A DNA stretch of 64,000 bases from an uncultured Lachnospiraceae bacterium (GCA_947591245.1 CANQCY010000001.1:62001-126000); one strand, 5' to 3'. Counted from the stretch's first letter, positions 1-8,637 are shown. Notes: generated by a model from the letters alone, not told the origin. Program-made: numbers and translations.

Positions 1-34
1 ATATACCATTATTTTTGACGGACTTTGGGAAATA

Positions 35-59
35 TGCCCGGATGCGGCATGCGCGGGCA
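35..59. other. GC-rich hairpin upstream of the first ABC gene
   Basis: Six-base arms TGCCCG (35-40) and CGGGCA (54-59) form a dyad ahead of the first ABC gene. It may be the end of an upstream transcript or part of the leader. No T-tract follows, so a terminator role is uncertain. Confidence 0.3.
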
Positions 60-115
60 AGCAAATATATAAGAAATAGTAATGACGATAGATGGAGGGG
101 AAAAGGAGGGTATCA

Positions 116-2449
116 ATGAAGGAAAATCGATTGCCGCCTCGTGCTCTTGCGCTTTTGAAGCCGGCCGGAATAACGAAGGACGATATTTTGGACGTCTGTC
201 CGATGGATTTGTCCGATCAGTGTGAATATATAAGCGGGTATTTGTTTTTAACTGCAGATCAGCTCGGTATTGTGACAAGCGAGCCGATCGGAAACAGGGT
301 CCGTTATTTTCGCGGTACAAAGACGAAGGATCTCGCCTACGGCGAAGACACGCTGGAGTACGCGTTCCGGCTCATACCGCTTGCGGAAACGGAGCGGATG
401 AAGATTGAGCGCATGGTGGCGACAAACCGCATTACGCTTCTGCATAATGGGACTCCGGTTCAGGTGGGGGCAATGACGAATCTGTATTTGGAGCAGATGA
501 ATTTATTTTTGAAAAGCTATCGGAAATTGAAAAAGTATCCTGATGCTGCGGAGCAGATTGAGACGGCGCAGGAAAATGCGGAACAGGAGGCAGAGTATTG
601 TCCGGTGTGCGGTACGATGTATCCGGATCCGAAGCGGAAAATCTGTCCCAAATGCATGAATAAACGATCCATCTTTTTTCGGACGCTCGGATATTTTTTC
701 CGTTATAAGTGGAAGTTTTTAACGCTGTTTGCATGTTATTTTGCTGCGGCGGGTTTGAATCTTGTATGGCCGTATTTGAACGGTACGATTTTATATGACC
801 GGATTCTCCGCAAGGACGACGGATTTCTCAGGCAGTTTGGAGTCGGCGGAGAATATGCGCTGGCGCTGCTTCTGCTTGTCTGCATCATGGTGTTTTCAAA
901 GGTCGTCCAACAGGGCGTCCAGCTTCTGCAGGGAACGCTGATGGCGCAAATTGTGGCAGCGACGATCCGCGATATGAAGCAGGATGTATTTTCGTCTATG
1001 GGAAATCTTTCGATTAATTTTTTTACGAGCAAGAAGACGGGAAGCCTGATGACAAGGGTGCTCAGCGATGCCGACCGCGTTACGGACTTTTTCCTGGATG
1101 GATTTCCGTACATCTTTGTCCATGGGTTTACGATTATTGCAACGTTTACGGTGATGTTCCGCCTAAACTGGCGGATGGCTCTTGTGGCATGTATTTTGCT
1201 GCCGCTTCTCGTTATTATGAGCGTGAAGCTGAAACCCAAACTGTGGAGCCTGTTTGGCAGAAGGCATCGCGCCGAGAGGACGGTAAACAGCCGTGTCAAT
1301 GACAATCTGACCGGAGCGAGAGTGGTGAAATCGTTTGGGCAGCAGGAACAGGAAAATGCCCGCTTTGAGGGCCCGAACGAAAATTTGAGGGATGCGGAAG
1401 TCAGAATTGTGAAATACAATAACCGTTTTACGATTTTATATAATTTCGTACAGGAAGTTTCCAATATATGGGTATGGATACTGGGCGTTTTTCTGCTTAT
1501 GAGGACAGAAAGCATCGAACTCGGCGTATTAATCACATTTGTGGGCTATGTGGCGCAGCTGAACGGTCCGATGAATTTCTTTTCCTTTGTATTTCATATG
1601 TGGACGAACAGCATCAATGCGGCGCAGCGGATGTTTGAGATCATGGACGCCATACCGGACATACAGGAGGCGCCTAATCCTGTACATATTCCGAAACCGC
1701 ACGGTGAAATCCGGCTGGATCATGTGACGTTTGGCTATGACGTCAATAAGCCGGTTTTAAAAGATATCAGCCTTCATGTGAAAGAGGGGGAGATGCTTGG
1801 GATCGTCGGGCGTTCCGGCGCTGGAAAGACGACGTTGGTCAATCTGATCTCGCGTCTGTATGATACGAATGAGGGAAATATTTATCTCGACGATTACAAT
1901 GTGAAGGAGATCGCATTTCATGACCTTCGCAGAAATGTGGCAATGGTATCGCAGGATACGTATATTTTTATGGGAACGGTGGCGGAAAATATTGCTTACG
2001 CAAATCCGGCCGCAACGAAGGATGAAATCATACGGGCGGCGATGCTGGCGAGCGCGCATGAATTTATTTCCAATATGCCGGACAGCTATGATACGGTGAT
2101 CGGCGCCTCCGGTAAGGATCTCTCCGGCGGTGAAAAACAGAGGATTTCGATCGCGAGGGCGATTCTTGCCAATCCGAAAATACTCATTCTTGACGAAGCG
2201 ACCGCCAGTGTAGATACAGAGACGGAGAAAGCGATTCAGAAATCGCTGGATTATCTGGTGAAAGGGAGAACGACCCTGTCGATCGCGCACCGCCTGTCTA
2301 CGCTGAGGGATGCGGATCGCCTTGTGGTGATTGATAACGGGCGCATCGTGGAAGAGGGAACGCATTCTGAACTGGAAGCGCTGGGAGGCATTTATTATAA
2401 GCTGATGGAACTTCAAACCAAGTCGCTTGCACTGAAAGGAGAGCTGTAA
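116..2449 (+). CDS. ABC exporter half-transporter with zinc-ribbon N-terminus
   Basis: Fused membrane/ATPase protein of the ABC exporter type, 777 aa. I place the start at ATG 116, just after AAAAGGAGGG, rather than the in-frame ATG at 92 that lies upstream of that ribosome binding site. Residues 1-160 are a soluble domain I do not recognise. A CxxC...CxxC zinc ribbon follows (C162, C165, C177, C180), then about six membrane segments, then the ATPase with Walker A GRSGAGKTT (565-573), signature LSGGE (from 669) and Walker B ILILDEATAS. The stop overlaps the start of the DUF1854 gene (ATG inside TAATG), and a second ABC half-transporter follows, so the two probably pair as a heterodimer. The soluble N-terminus plus zinc ribbon is unusual for this family. 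Substrate unknown. Confidence 0.9.
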   Translation: MKENRLPPRALALLKPAGITKDDILDVCPMDLSDQCEYISGYLFLTADQLGIVTSEPIGNRVRYFRGTKTKDLAYGEDTLEYAFRLIPLAETERMKIERMVATNRITLLHNGTPVQVGAMTNLYLEQMNLFLKSYRKLKKYPDAAEQIETAQENAEQEAEYCPVCGTMYPDPKRKICPKCMNKRSIFFRTLGYFFRYKWKFLTLFACYFAAAGLNLVWPYLNGTILYDRILRKDDGFLRQFGVGGEYALALLLLVCIMVFSKVVQQGVQLLQGTLMAQIVAATIRDMKQDVFSSMGNLSINFFTSKKTGSLMTRVLSDADRVTDFFLDGFPYIFVHGFTIIATFTVMFRLNWRMALVACILLPLLVIMSVKLKPKLWSLFGRRHRAERTVNSRVNDNLTGARVVKSFGQQEQENARFEGPNENLRDAEVRIVKYNNRFTILYNFVQEVSNIWVWILGVFLLMRTESIELGVLITFVGYVAQLNGPMNFFSFVFHMWTNSINAAQRMFEIMDAIPDIQEAPNPVHIPKPHGEIRLDHVTFGYDVNKPVLKDISLHVKEGEMLGIVGRSGAGKTTLVNLISRLYDTNEGNIYLDDYNVKEIAFHDLRRNVAMVSQDTYIFMGTVAENIAYANPAATKDEIIRAAMLASAHEFISNMPDSYDTVIGASGKDLSGGEKQRISIARAILANPKILILDEATASVDTETEKAIQKSLDYLVKGRTTLSIAHRLSTLRDADRLVVIDNGRIVEEGTHSELEALGGIYYKLMELQTKSLALKGEL

Positions 2450-2988
2450 TGAGTGAATTTAAAATTGAGCAGATGGAACAGGAAGTAGAGGAGATGACGT
2501 CGCTTTGTTTCCTGACAAAGGATAACGCCGTATTTTCGCGAACGGAGGGGGGATTCGTCAGCCTTGAATATGACGGAAAGAAATGGGAACGGGTACAGGT
2601 CATCCGCCTGTTTCCCTTCACGGATCCGAACCGGTATATATCGATCCGCACAGTGGAAGAGCGGTCGAAGGAGATCGGCGTAATAGAAAATATGGGAAAC
2701 GTATCAAAGGAAACGCGGAAAATGCTGGAGGAACAGCTCCGCCTCCATTATTTTACGCCCATTATTGAGAAGATACTGGACATTAAGGATGAGTACGGAT
2801 ACGCGTATTTTCACGTTATGACGGACCGGGGGGAATGCCGCTTTACGATTAATATGGGTGGAAATGCGGTTGTTCGCCTTACGGATACGCGTCTTTTAAT
2901 CACGGATCTCGACGAAAACCGTTTTGAGATACCGGATGTGCTCAAGCTGAGCCAGAAAGAGCAGCGTAAACTGGATTTGTTTTTATAA
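2449..2988 (+). CDS. DUF1854-family protein
   Basis: 179-aa soluble protein with the pattern I associate with DUF1854: a conserved central stretch around RLFPFTDP and RTVEERSKEIGVI, and a C-terminal part around DRGECRF and TDLDENRFEIPD. Family members are found beside ABC exporters; their biochemical role is not known to me. It sits between two ABC half-transporters, overlapping the stop of the first and ending 11 bases before the second, so it is almost certainly translated with them. No signal peptide or membrane segment is visible. A cytosolic accessory or regulatory subunit of the exporter is inference. Confidence 0.8.
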   Translation: MSEFKIEQMEQEVEEMTSLCFLTKDNAVFSRTEGGFVSLEYDGKKWERVQVIRLFPFTDPNRYISIRTVEERSKEIGVIENMGNVSKETRKMLEEQLRLHYFTPIIEKILDIKDEYGYAYFHVMTDRGECRFTINMGGNAVVRLTDTRLLITDLDENRFEIPDVLKLSQKEQRKLDLFL

Positions 2989-2999
2989 GGAGGTCAGTT

Positions 3000-5177
3000 T
3001 TGATATTAAAATATGAATTGCCGGAAGAGGCGGATTCCTGTGTCGTTTTGGAACAGGGAGAGCGGATCTATTATGCAGTTCCGTTTGATGTGGCGGAAGA
3101 CGGCGCCATTCTTTCGGATTGTTATCTGGTCGTCACGACAGCACATCTGTGGGTGATTCGGAAAGGAAAACTGTCGGAAAAAATTGATCTGAAAGACTGC
3201 CGGAATGTAAAAGCAGAGGCAAAGATCGGATGCGGCCTTCTCGTTTTGGAACACAGGGGCGTGCCGCGCCATATTGTGCAGTATTCGGCAAAACATCTGT
3301 CCAGGTATGCTTATGTGGCGAGGGGAATCAACATATTAATCTCCGGACGCGACGAGGAAGTGGTTAGCGGCGAGTATGAAAAAATCTGTCCCAACTGCGG
3401 AAAGGCGATACCGGGGACGAAGTATTGTCCCCACTGCTCCAAAGAGGGAGGTTTCTGGCGTACGTTTCTCCGCATGTCAGCTCCATACAAAAAGGACTTT
3501 GGGGGCATCATTGTACTGATGGTTCTGGCGTCCGTCGTGACGCTTCTGAATCCGGAGGTGCAGAAGCATCTTGTCGATGACGTTCTGACGAAAGGACAGG
3601 GCGGAATGCGGGTAGCTTTCACCTGTCTCGGAATCATGTTTTTCCTCAGTGTGGGGATCGTCATCATCAATGTGTTAAAAAGCTATTATTGTACGGCGCT
3701 GGGAGCAAAGATTACCAAAGACCTGAGGGAGAAGCTGTTCGCCAGGATTCAGATTTTGTCATTGAGTTTTATCAATGACAGGCGGCCGGGCGAGCTGATG
3801 AACCGCATTGTATACGATACGGGAAGGATTCAGGAATTTATGCAGAGGACGTTCTGCAATATGTTTACGGTTTGTTTTATTTTCGCCTGCGACATTATTT
3901 TTATGCTGTTAATCAATGTAAAACTGGCTCTGCTCAGCTTTATCTTTATTCCATTCGCGGCGCTGATGACATACGGATTCCGTAAAAATATCCATCGCCG
4001 TTTTCATCTGCAGAGGAAAAAAAGCGATGATGTAAACAGCAATCTTCAGGACGTCATTTCCGGAATGCGGGTAGTGAAATCGTATGGAAGGGAAGAGGCG
4101 GAGAAGGTTAAATTCAATTTTCTGGCAGATGAATTTTGCAGCGTTCAGACGAGAAATGAGGTTTTCTGGGCAGTATTTAACCCGTGGATGAATTTCCTGC
4201 TCGGCGCGGGGGTTTTCCTTGTCGTGTATTTCGGGGGAATGGATGTGCTTCATGGTGAAATGTCAGTTGGGCAATTGCTGCAGTTTGTCACATACACGCA
4301 GCTTTTGTACCAATATCTGAACTGGATTACGACGATGCCCCGATCGCTGATGGATTTAATCAGCAGTATTGAGAGGATCAATGATGTGATGGCCCAGGAG
4401 CCCTTTATCGAAGATGTGGAGAATCCTGTTGATGTGGAGGTAGAGGGTGAGATCGAGTTTCGCCATGCGACGTTTGGTTACAAATCCTACCAGCCGGTGC
4501 TGGAAGATTTGAACCTGAAGATACGGAAAGGGGAAATGATCGGAATCGTAGGAGCTTCCGGAACAGGGAAATCTACGCTTATTAACCTGATTATGCGATT
4601 GTACGAGGTGGATGACGGAAGCCTTATGGTTGATGGGTATGATATTAAGCAGATCCGTTCGGATACCTTTCATTCACAGATCGGCGTCGTGCTGCAGGAG
4701 ACATTTTTGTTTTCCGGTACGATTCTCAACAATATACGGTTTTCCAGACCGGATGCGAGCTATGAAGAGGTGATCAGGGCGGCAAAAATGGCGAATGCCC
4801 ATGAGTTTATTTCAAAAACTCCCGATGGATACAATACTTATGTAGGTGAGAAAGGGTACAATTTGTCCGGCGGTGAACGCCAGCGTATAGCGATCGCGCG
4901 GGCGATATTGAATGAGCCGAAGCTTTTGATTCTGGATGAGGCGACAGCGAGTCTGGATACGGAGAGCGAATTTATGATTCAGAAGGCTTTAGAGCGTTTG
5001 ACAAACGGGCGCACGACATTTGCGATCGCACATCGTCTTTCCACGCTTCAAAATGCAGACCGGCTGCTCGTTATCGACGGGCACCGGATCGAAGAGATTG
5101 GCACGCATGAAGAGCTGATCCGAAAGGGCGGTATTTACAGCCGGCTTGTAAAAGCGCAGCTTGAGATGCAAGCGTGA
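3000..5177 (+). CDS. ABC exporter half-transporter with PH-like and zinc-ribbon N-terminus
   Basis: 725-aa fused membrane/ATPase protein, partner of the gene at 116. The start is TTG at 3000, set by AAGGAGGT a few bases upstream. Residues 1-115 look like a small beta-rich, possibly PH-like domain (around YLVVTTAHLWVIRKGKL). A zinc ribbon starting at C130 (CPNC...CPHC) follows, then about six membrane helices, Walker A GASGTGKST (518-526), LSGGERQR and LLILDEATAS. Both half-transporters have intact nucleotide-binding motifs, so both sites could hydrolyse ATP. Direction is probably export, judged from the fused architecture. The ligand is unknown, and no peptidase or toxin gene lies beside it to hint at one. 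Confidence 0.9.
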   Translation: MILKYELPEEADSCVVLEQGERIYYAVPFDVAEDGAILSDCYLVVTTAHLWVIRKGKLSEKIDLKDCRNVKAEAKIGCGLLVLEHRGVPRHIVQYSAKHLSRYAYVARGINILISGRDEEVVSGEYEKICPNCGKAIPGTKYCPHCSKEGGFWRTFLRMSAPYKKDFGGIIVLMVLASVVTLLNPEVQKHLVDDVLTKGQGGMRVAFTCLGIMFFLSVGIVIINVLKSYYCTALGAKITKDLREKLFARIQILSLSFINDRRPGELMNRIVYDTGRIQEFMQRTFCNMFTVCFIFACDIIFMLLINVKLALLSFIFIPFAALMTYGFRKNIHRRFHLQRKKSDDVNSNLQDVISGMRVVKSYGREEAEKVKFNFLADEFCSVQTRNEVFWAVFNPWMNFLLGAGVFLVVYFGGMDVLHGEMSVGQLLQFVTYTQLLYQYLNWITTMPRSLMDLISSIERINDVMAQEPFIEDVENPVDVEVEGEIEFRHATFGYKSYQPVLEDLNLKIRKGEMIGIVGASGTGKSTLINLIMRLYEVDDGSLMVDGYDIKQIRSDTFHSQIGVVLQETFLFSGTILNNIRFSRPDASYEEVIRAAKMANAHEFISKTPDGYNTYVGEKGYNLSGGERQRIAIARAILNEPKLLILDEATASLDTESEFMIQKALERLTNGRTTFAIAHRLSTLQNADRLLVIDGHRIEEIGTHEELIRKGGIYSRLVKAQLEMQA

Positions 5178-5214
5178 CTAAAACAAGAGCAGTAGCAGCC
5201 TCATGTTTTAGTCA
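5175..5214. other. 11-bp perfect inverted repeat at the ABC gene stop
   Basis: Arms TGACTAAAACA (5175-5185) and TGTTTTAGTCA (5204-5214) pair perfectly around an 18-base loop. The first arm contains the TGA stop of the second ABC gene. No U-tract follows on either strand. It lies between convergent genes and could be a transcript-end or mRNA-stability hairpin, or a protein site. Confidence 0.5.
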
Positions 5215-5241
5215 TGCATTGTCTGTGCCGGGAAGCGCCCC

Positions 5242-5565
5242 CTATTCCGTCATATCTTTTACTGCATTGCCGGCGCCGTCCATTGCGTCTTTTACGCCGT
5301 TGCCGACATCGTCCATTGCATCGTCTACGGCGTCCCCTGCGTCGTTTAACAGGTTATCGTCTTTGCTGTCATCGCTGTTATTTATAGCGCCGTCATTTGC
5401 CTCGTTGTTGGCGCCGCCGCCGTTGGCGGTGGAGCTTGGCGCTGCGGAAGCGGCTGAGGATGGAGAGGCCGCACCCCCTGCGCTGTTATTTGTCCTGCCG
5501 CAGGCTCCGAGCATGCAAGCGGACAGGCAGGCTGTAGTGGCAAGTATCATTAATTTTCGTTTCAT
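5242..5565 (-). CDS. Small lipoprotein with 11-residue repeats
   Basis: 107-aa predicted lipoprotein. The N-terminus MKRKLMILATTACLSACMLGAC carries a signal peptide with lipobox LGAC. Then comes an Ala/Ser/Gly/Asn-rich linker, and finally three consecutive 11-residue units (residues 75-107: DAGDAVDDAMD, DVGNGVKDAMD, GAGNAVKDMTE) that should form an acidic amphipathic helix. ATG at 5565 is preceded by AGGAGG. The + strand reading over the same bases is an alternative ORF without a ribosome binding site and is rejected. Monocistronic, convergent with the ABC operon. Function unknown; it resembles small surface lipoproteins common in Lachnospiraceae. Confidence 0.8.
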   Translation of the reverse strand: MKRKLMILATTACLSACMLGACGRTNNSAGGAASPSSAASAAPSSTANGGGANNEANDGAINNSDDSKDDNLLNDAGDAVDDAMDDVGNGVKDAMDGAGNAVKDMTE

Positions 5566-5585
5566 GAAACTATTCCTCCTGTAAA

Positions 5586-5615
5586 TTTATATTGAATTTG
5601 ATTTTAGTATGGCAA
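5586..5615 (-). promoter_or_regulatory. Promoter for the small lipoprotein gene
   Basis: On the minus strand TTGCCA (5615-5610), an 18-base spacer and TATAAA (5591-5586) form a sigma-A-like promoter about 20 bases upstream of the start codon. Confidence 0.45.
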
Positions 5616-5657
5616 AAAAAGCAGCGATTATGCATAGATGCATTAGAATGTATGGAA

Positions 5658-5684
5658 AAGGGGCGCGTTTTTCAGCCGCGCCTT
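5658..5684 (-). terminator. Putative terminator of the ymfI-like gene
   Basis: GGCGCG (5662-5667) pairs with CGCGCC (5677-5682). On the minus strand the hairpin is followed by CCTTTTCC. It overlaps the TAA stop of the SDR gene. Confidence 0.45.
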
Positions 5685-6426
5685 ACCAGCCGCCGTCAAA
5701 ACCGATCACCTGTCCGGTCATGTAAAGCGGGGCGTTTAGAAGAAGAGCAGCGAAATCGGCGGTTTCCTCTGCAGACGCTATCCGTCCTGCGGGAATTTCA
5801 TTACAGACCTCAGCGATTTCTTCCTCTGAAAAACAGGAATTCATTTTTGTGTCAATCATGCCGCAAGCGATGGCGTTGACGGCAATCCCGCTGGGAGCGA
5901 GCTCCTTCGCAAGCGCCTTTGTAAATGTATTTAATCCGCCTTTTGAAGCTGAATAAGCGACTTCGCATGAGGCTCCGCGTTTTCCCCATATTGACGAAAT
6001 GTTTAAAATTCTTCCTGATTTTTGGCGAACCATATGGGGAACAACCTGACGGCATGCAAAAAAAGCAGAGGACAGGTTGGCGTGAAGGATGCGGAACCAC
6101 TCTTCGTCAGATACATCTGTGATGAGTCCGATCTTTGAAATTCCGGCATTATTCACAAGTACGTCGATGCGTCCGAAATTTTCCATGGCCGTATCCGCAA
6201 TGAGAGAAGCTGTACGGCTATCCCCGATATCGCCGGCGATGGTGAGGCATTCGGGCGTATAATTCCGGCATTGCTCTTTTGCCCGTTCCAGATTTTTTTG
6301 AGATGAGAAACCGCACAGAAGCAGGCGGTATCCCTCTTTTGCCAGCCTGACGGCAATGTGTGAACCGATATCGCCGGAAGCGCCGGTAATGACGGCGGAT
6401 TTGCCGTTGCCTGATGAATTCAGCAT
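5683..6426 (-). CDS. ymfI: SDR oxidoreductase, EF-P 5-aminopentanone reductase (YmfI/EfpI type)
   Basis: 247-aa short-chain dehydrogenase/reductase. It shows the cofactor motif TGASGDIG, NNAG, the active-site Ser in NISS, and YSASK. The stretch ISSIWGKRGASCEV, plus GLITDV and the FDGGW end, closely match Bacillus YmfI as I recall it. YmfI reduces the 5-aminopentanone group on the conserved lysine of elongation factor P. FabG-like 3-oxoacyl-ACP reductases have the same fold, so the assignment rests on those motifs. Start ATG 6426 follows AAGGAG at a slightly long spacing. It has its own minus-strand promoter. The efp gene is not in this window. Confidence 0.75.
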   Translation of the reverse strand: MLNSSGNGKSAVITGASGDIGSHIAVRLAKEGYRLLLCGFSSQKNLERAKEQCRNYTPECLTIAGDIGDSRTASLIADTAMENFGRIDVLVNNAGISKIGLITDVSDEEWFRILHANLSSAFFACRQVVPHMVRQKSGRILNISSIWGKRGASCEVAYSASKGGLNTFTKALAKELAPSGIAVNAIACGMIDTKMNSCFSEEEIAEVCNEIPAGRIASAEETADFAALLLNAPLYMTGQVIGFDGGW

Positions 6427-6452
6427 ATGATATGATCTCCTTTTCTATGTAA

Positions 6453-6468
6453 GCGACTCGGCAGTCGC
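6453..6468 (-). other. Stem-loop in the ymfI leader
   Basis: GCGACT-CGGC-AGTCGC is a perfect six-base stem with a four-base loop in the 5' leader of the minus-strand SDR gene, just upstream of its ribosome binding site. A role in translation or mRNA stability is inference. Confidence 0.35.
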
Positions 6469-6492
6469 AAATTTTATTCTTCCCATGCCGAT

Positions 6493-6521
6493 AGTATAAC
6501 CCAAACATTCATTTTTGACAA
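6493..6521 (-). promoter_or_regulatory. Promoter for the ymfI-like gene
   Basis: Minus strand: TTGTCA (6521-6516), 17-base spacer, TATACT (6498-6493). A good sigma-A match about 70 bases upstream of the ATG. Confidence 0.6.
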
Positions 6522-6548
6522 TCCGCAGTATCCGTTAGGCAAAAAATC

Positions 6549-6577
6549 TTGTATATTTGGCGGATATCTGTTACAAT
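6549..6577 (+). promoter_or_regulatory. Promoter for the LytR_C-domain gene
   Basis: TTGTAT (6549-6554), 17-base spacer, TACAAT (6572-6577), 44 bases upstream of the chosen ATG at 6622. Confidence 0.55.
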
Positions 6578-6621
6578 AAGGCTATTATTGGATTTTTTTT
6601 AGGAAAATGCGGAGGATTCGT

Positions 6622-7752
6622 ATGTTTAAAATCGTAATGCGGACTTTTTTTAAAACAATGGGCGTTATCCTGCTTTTGCTTGGGGTTGGCGTAGGGAGCT
6701 ATTTTCTGACCATGCTTTATTTGAGAACGACAGAGAGAGGCGAGAGAAGCAAAACATATGAGCATGTTATCGATATCAATGTGGGCACGGAGTCCAGCAA
6801 CCTGATTTACAGCGTAGATGCAAAGTCAAAGCAAGTGAAGGCAATTGTACTGGAATTATTTGATAAGGAAACCGGAAATCTTGACTATATTACTTTTCCG
6901 GTTAATACGCAGATATCTCTTTCCAAGGCGAAATACGAGGAATATCTGAAGATCAGCAGCCAGATTCCGCAGATTGTGGCGCTCGGCGATATTAACCGGT
7001 ATTTTAGCGGCGATGTCGCATATGAATACGGAATTCTCCTTTTGCGGGAAGAGTTGAAGGCGGACGTCGGCTATTTCACGGCGATGGATTCTGTGGAATT
7101 TAATAAGCGGTTTGACAAACAGGATGGGATTTACAAGCCAAGCCAGGAGTATTTGGAGACGGCGGCACAGAATAAAGATGAGGCGTCAATGAAGAAATTT
7201 ATTGAAAAGGAGTGGGGCAGCGTCATTTCGGATATCACGCTTTCGCAAAAGCAGGCGTACGCCGCCGGTTTTCTCAAAGTGAAGCTGACATGTATTTATG
7301 CGCACAAGGCGTATGCGGAGGAACTGAAAGGGAGGGCGACGCTCGACGGTGAAAAGACGAAAAAAATGATCAACCGGATCTGGGAGAGCCCGGAAAGAAC
7401 AGAAAAAACGAAAACCTCGGGCGATTCGGGCGGAAAAAACGGTATTGAAAAGATCAAATCAAAAGGAATCCAGATTACAAACGGAACCAATATTAATGGT
7501 CTGGCGGCGTCGTTTAAGAGCAAGCTGGAGGCGGATGGACTGAATGTTCTCGGCGTAGGCGATTTCAGCGGCGCTCAGCAGACGCAGACTGTCATCTATG
7601 CGAAAAAGAAAGAGTGGGCAGAGTGTTTGAAGCCGTATTTTAGGAAAGCATCGGTACAGGAGTCGCAGACGCTCACAAACGGAGCTGATATTGAGATTGT
7701 ATTGGGAACGGATGAAAGGCCGGAACCGTCTGCGGGCGTGAAAGGCGAATAG
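6622..7752 (+). CDS. Membrane-anchored protein with LytR C-terminal domain
   Basis: 376 aa. Start ATG 6622 is chosen because GCGGAGG precedes it; the in-frame ATG at 6607 overlaps that site. One N-terminal membrane anchor (about residues 8-30) suggests an extracellular protein. The middle section (around KAIVLELFDKETGNLDYITFP) resembles a very divergent LCP (LytR-CpsA-Psr) fold but lacks the arginine-rich active-site motifs of true LCP phosphotransferases. The end (from GIQITNGTNINGLAASFKSK) matches the LytR_C domain often appended to LCP proteins. LCP enzymes attach glycopolymers to peptidoglycan; catalytic activity here is doubtful. It precedes a GT26-like gene, in keeping with a cell-envelope role. 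Confidence 0.65.
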   Translation: MFKIVMRTFFKTMGVILLLLGVGVGSYFLTMLYLRTTERGERSKTYEHVIDINVGTESSNLIYSVDAKSKQVKAIVLELFDKETGNLDYITFPVNTQISLSKAKYEEYLKISSQIPQIVALGDINRYFSGDVAYEYGILLLREELKADVGYFTAMDSVEFNKRFDKQDGIYKPSQEYLETAAQNKDEASMKKFIEKEWGSVISDITLSQKQAYAAGFLKVKLTCIYAHKAYAEELKGRATLDGEKTKKMINRIWESPERTEKTKTSGDSGGKNGIEKIKSKGIQITNGTNINGLAASFKSKLEADGLNVLGVGDFSGAQQTQTVIYAKKKEWAECLKPYFRKASVQESQTLTNGADIEIVLGTDERPEPSAGVKGE

Positions 7753-7854
7753 CATTTCTAAGCCGGCAAAAGACGCCGCCCGGGAAATTCTGCGGTTTCG
7801 CTTCATGAATCGTTTGTGCCGGCGCGTCCGGCATGACCAGAAAGGAGAGCCGTC

Positions 7855-8637
7855 ATGGGAAACAGTATCAATGTAATGGGACTGGAAATAGATATTTTGT
7901 CGGAGGAGACATTTCAAAAGGACATGAACGAGTACCTCTCCAACGATTATCTGAATATAGTGCATCTTATTTCGCTTGATTATATGGACGCCTATGAGAA
8001 GGACGAACAGGTGCGTGAGGCATTACAGGAGGCAGACCTGGTGCTTCCCGGAGAAAAGGCGATCTTAACTTCCTGTCATGTAGATGTGCTGGAGACAGGG
8101 GGGATGGTTGTCGATTACCGGACGGCATGGAGGCTGTGCGGAAATGGCATGATGGATGGGAAGAGCTGTTATCTGGTGCTTCGAAATAAAAAGGAGGCGA
8201 AGGTAGTTTACCGCTATCTGCTAACCTATTGTCCCGGACTTGAGATTGTGGGGCTTTACACGCCGGGCAGCGCTATATCGGGAGAAGATCTGGTCAATGA
8301 CATCAATACAAAGGTGCCGGATCTGGTTCTTATGTCGCTGGAAAGCACGCAGGGAGAACAGTGGCTTCACGAAAACAAGGTGAAAATAAATGCGAAGCTC
8401 TGTATCGTCATGAGCAGTGTGATGAATATGATTATTCGCGAGAACATTCACATTCCTAAGGCGCTGAAGAGCTTGCATCTGGGGAAAGCATACACGGCGC
8501 TTGCCAGATTGCCGTATTCAAATATGTGGCGGAAAAGAATATTTCGCAAGAAAATGGACAACTATAACAACAGAAAGCTGATGGAGACAGCAGATGTTCG
8601 AGAGGAGTTGCCATATGAGAAGGACGGCGGGAAATAA
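7855..8637 (+). CDS. WecG/TagA/CpsF-family (GT26-like) protein, divergent
   Basis: 260 aa, preceded by AAAGGAG before ATG 7855. The layout follows the WecG/TagA/CpsF family: an N-terminal INVMGLEIDIL stretch, a central ADLVLPGEKAI segment where active members have a P-D-G motif with the proposed catalytic Asp, then a nucleotide-binding-like part (PDLVLMSLESTQGEQWL, the counterpart of the usual G-x-P-x-Q-E-x-W), and a basic C-terminus. Family enzymes transfer ManNAc(A)-type sugars to lipid-linked acceptors. The missing Asp raises doubt that this one is a functional transferase. Its end overlaps the YitT-like gene. Confidence 0.6.
   Translation: MGNSINVMGLEIDILSEETFQKDMNEYLSNDYLNIVHLISLDYMDAYEKDEQVREALQEADLVLPGEKAILTSCHVDVLETGGMVVDYRTAWRLCGNGMMDGKSCYLVLRNKKEAKVVYRYLLTYCPGLEIVGLYTPGSAISGEDLVNDINTKVPDLVLMSLESTQGEQWLHENKVKINAKLCIVMSSVMNMIIRENIHIPKALKSLHLGKAYTALARLPYSNMWRKRIFRKKMDNYNNRKLMETADVREELPYEKDGGK

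Noticed and set aside
5174-5584. 136-aa + strand ORF over the small lipoprotein
   Set aside because: No ribosome binding site and low-complexity Ser/Ala content. The opposite strand has a clear signal peptide, lipobox and ribosome binding site.
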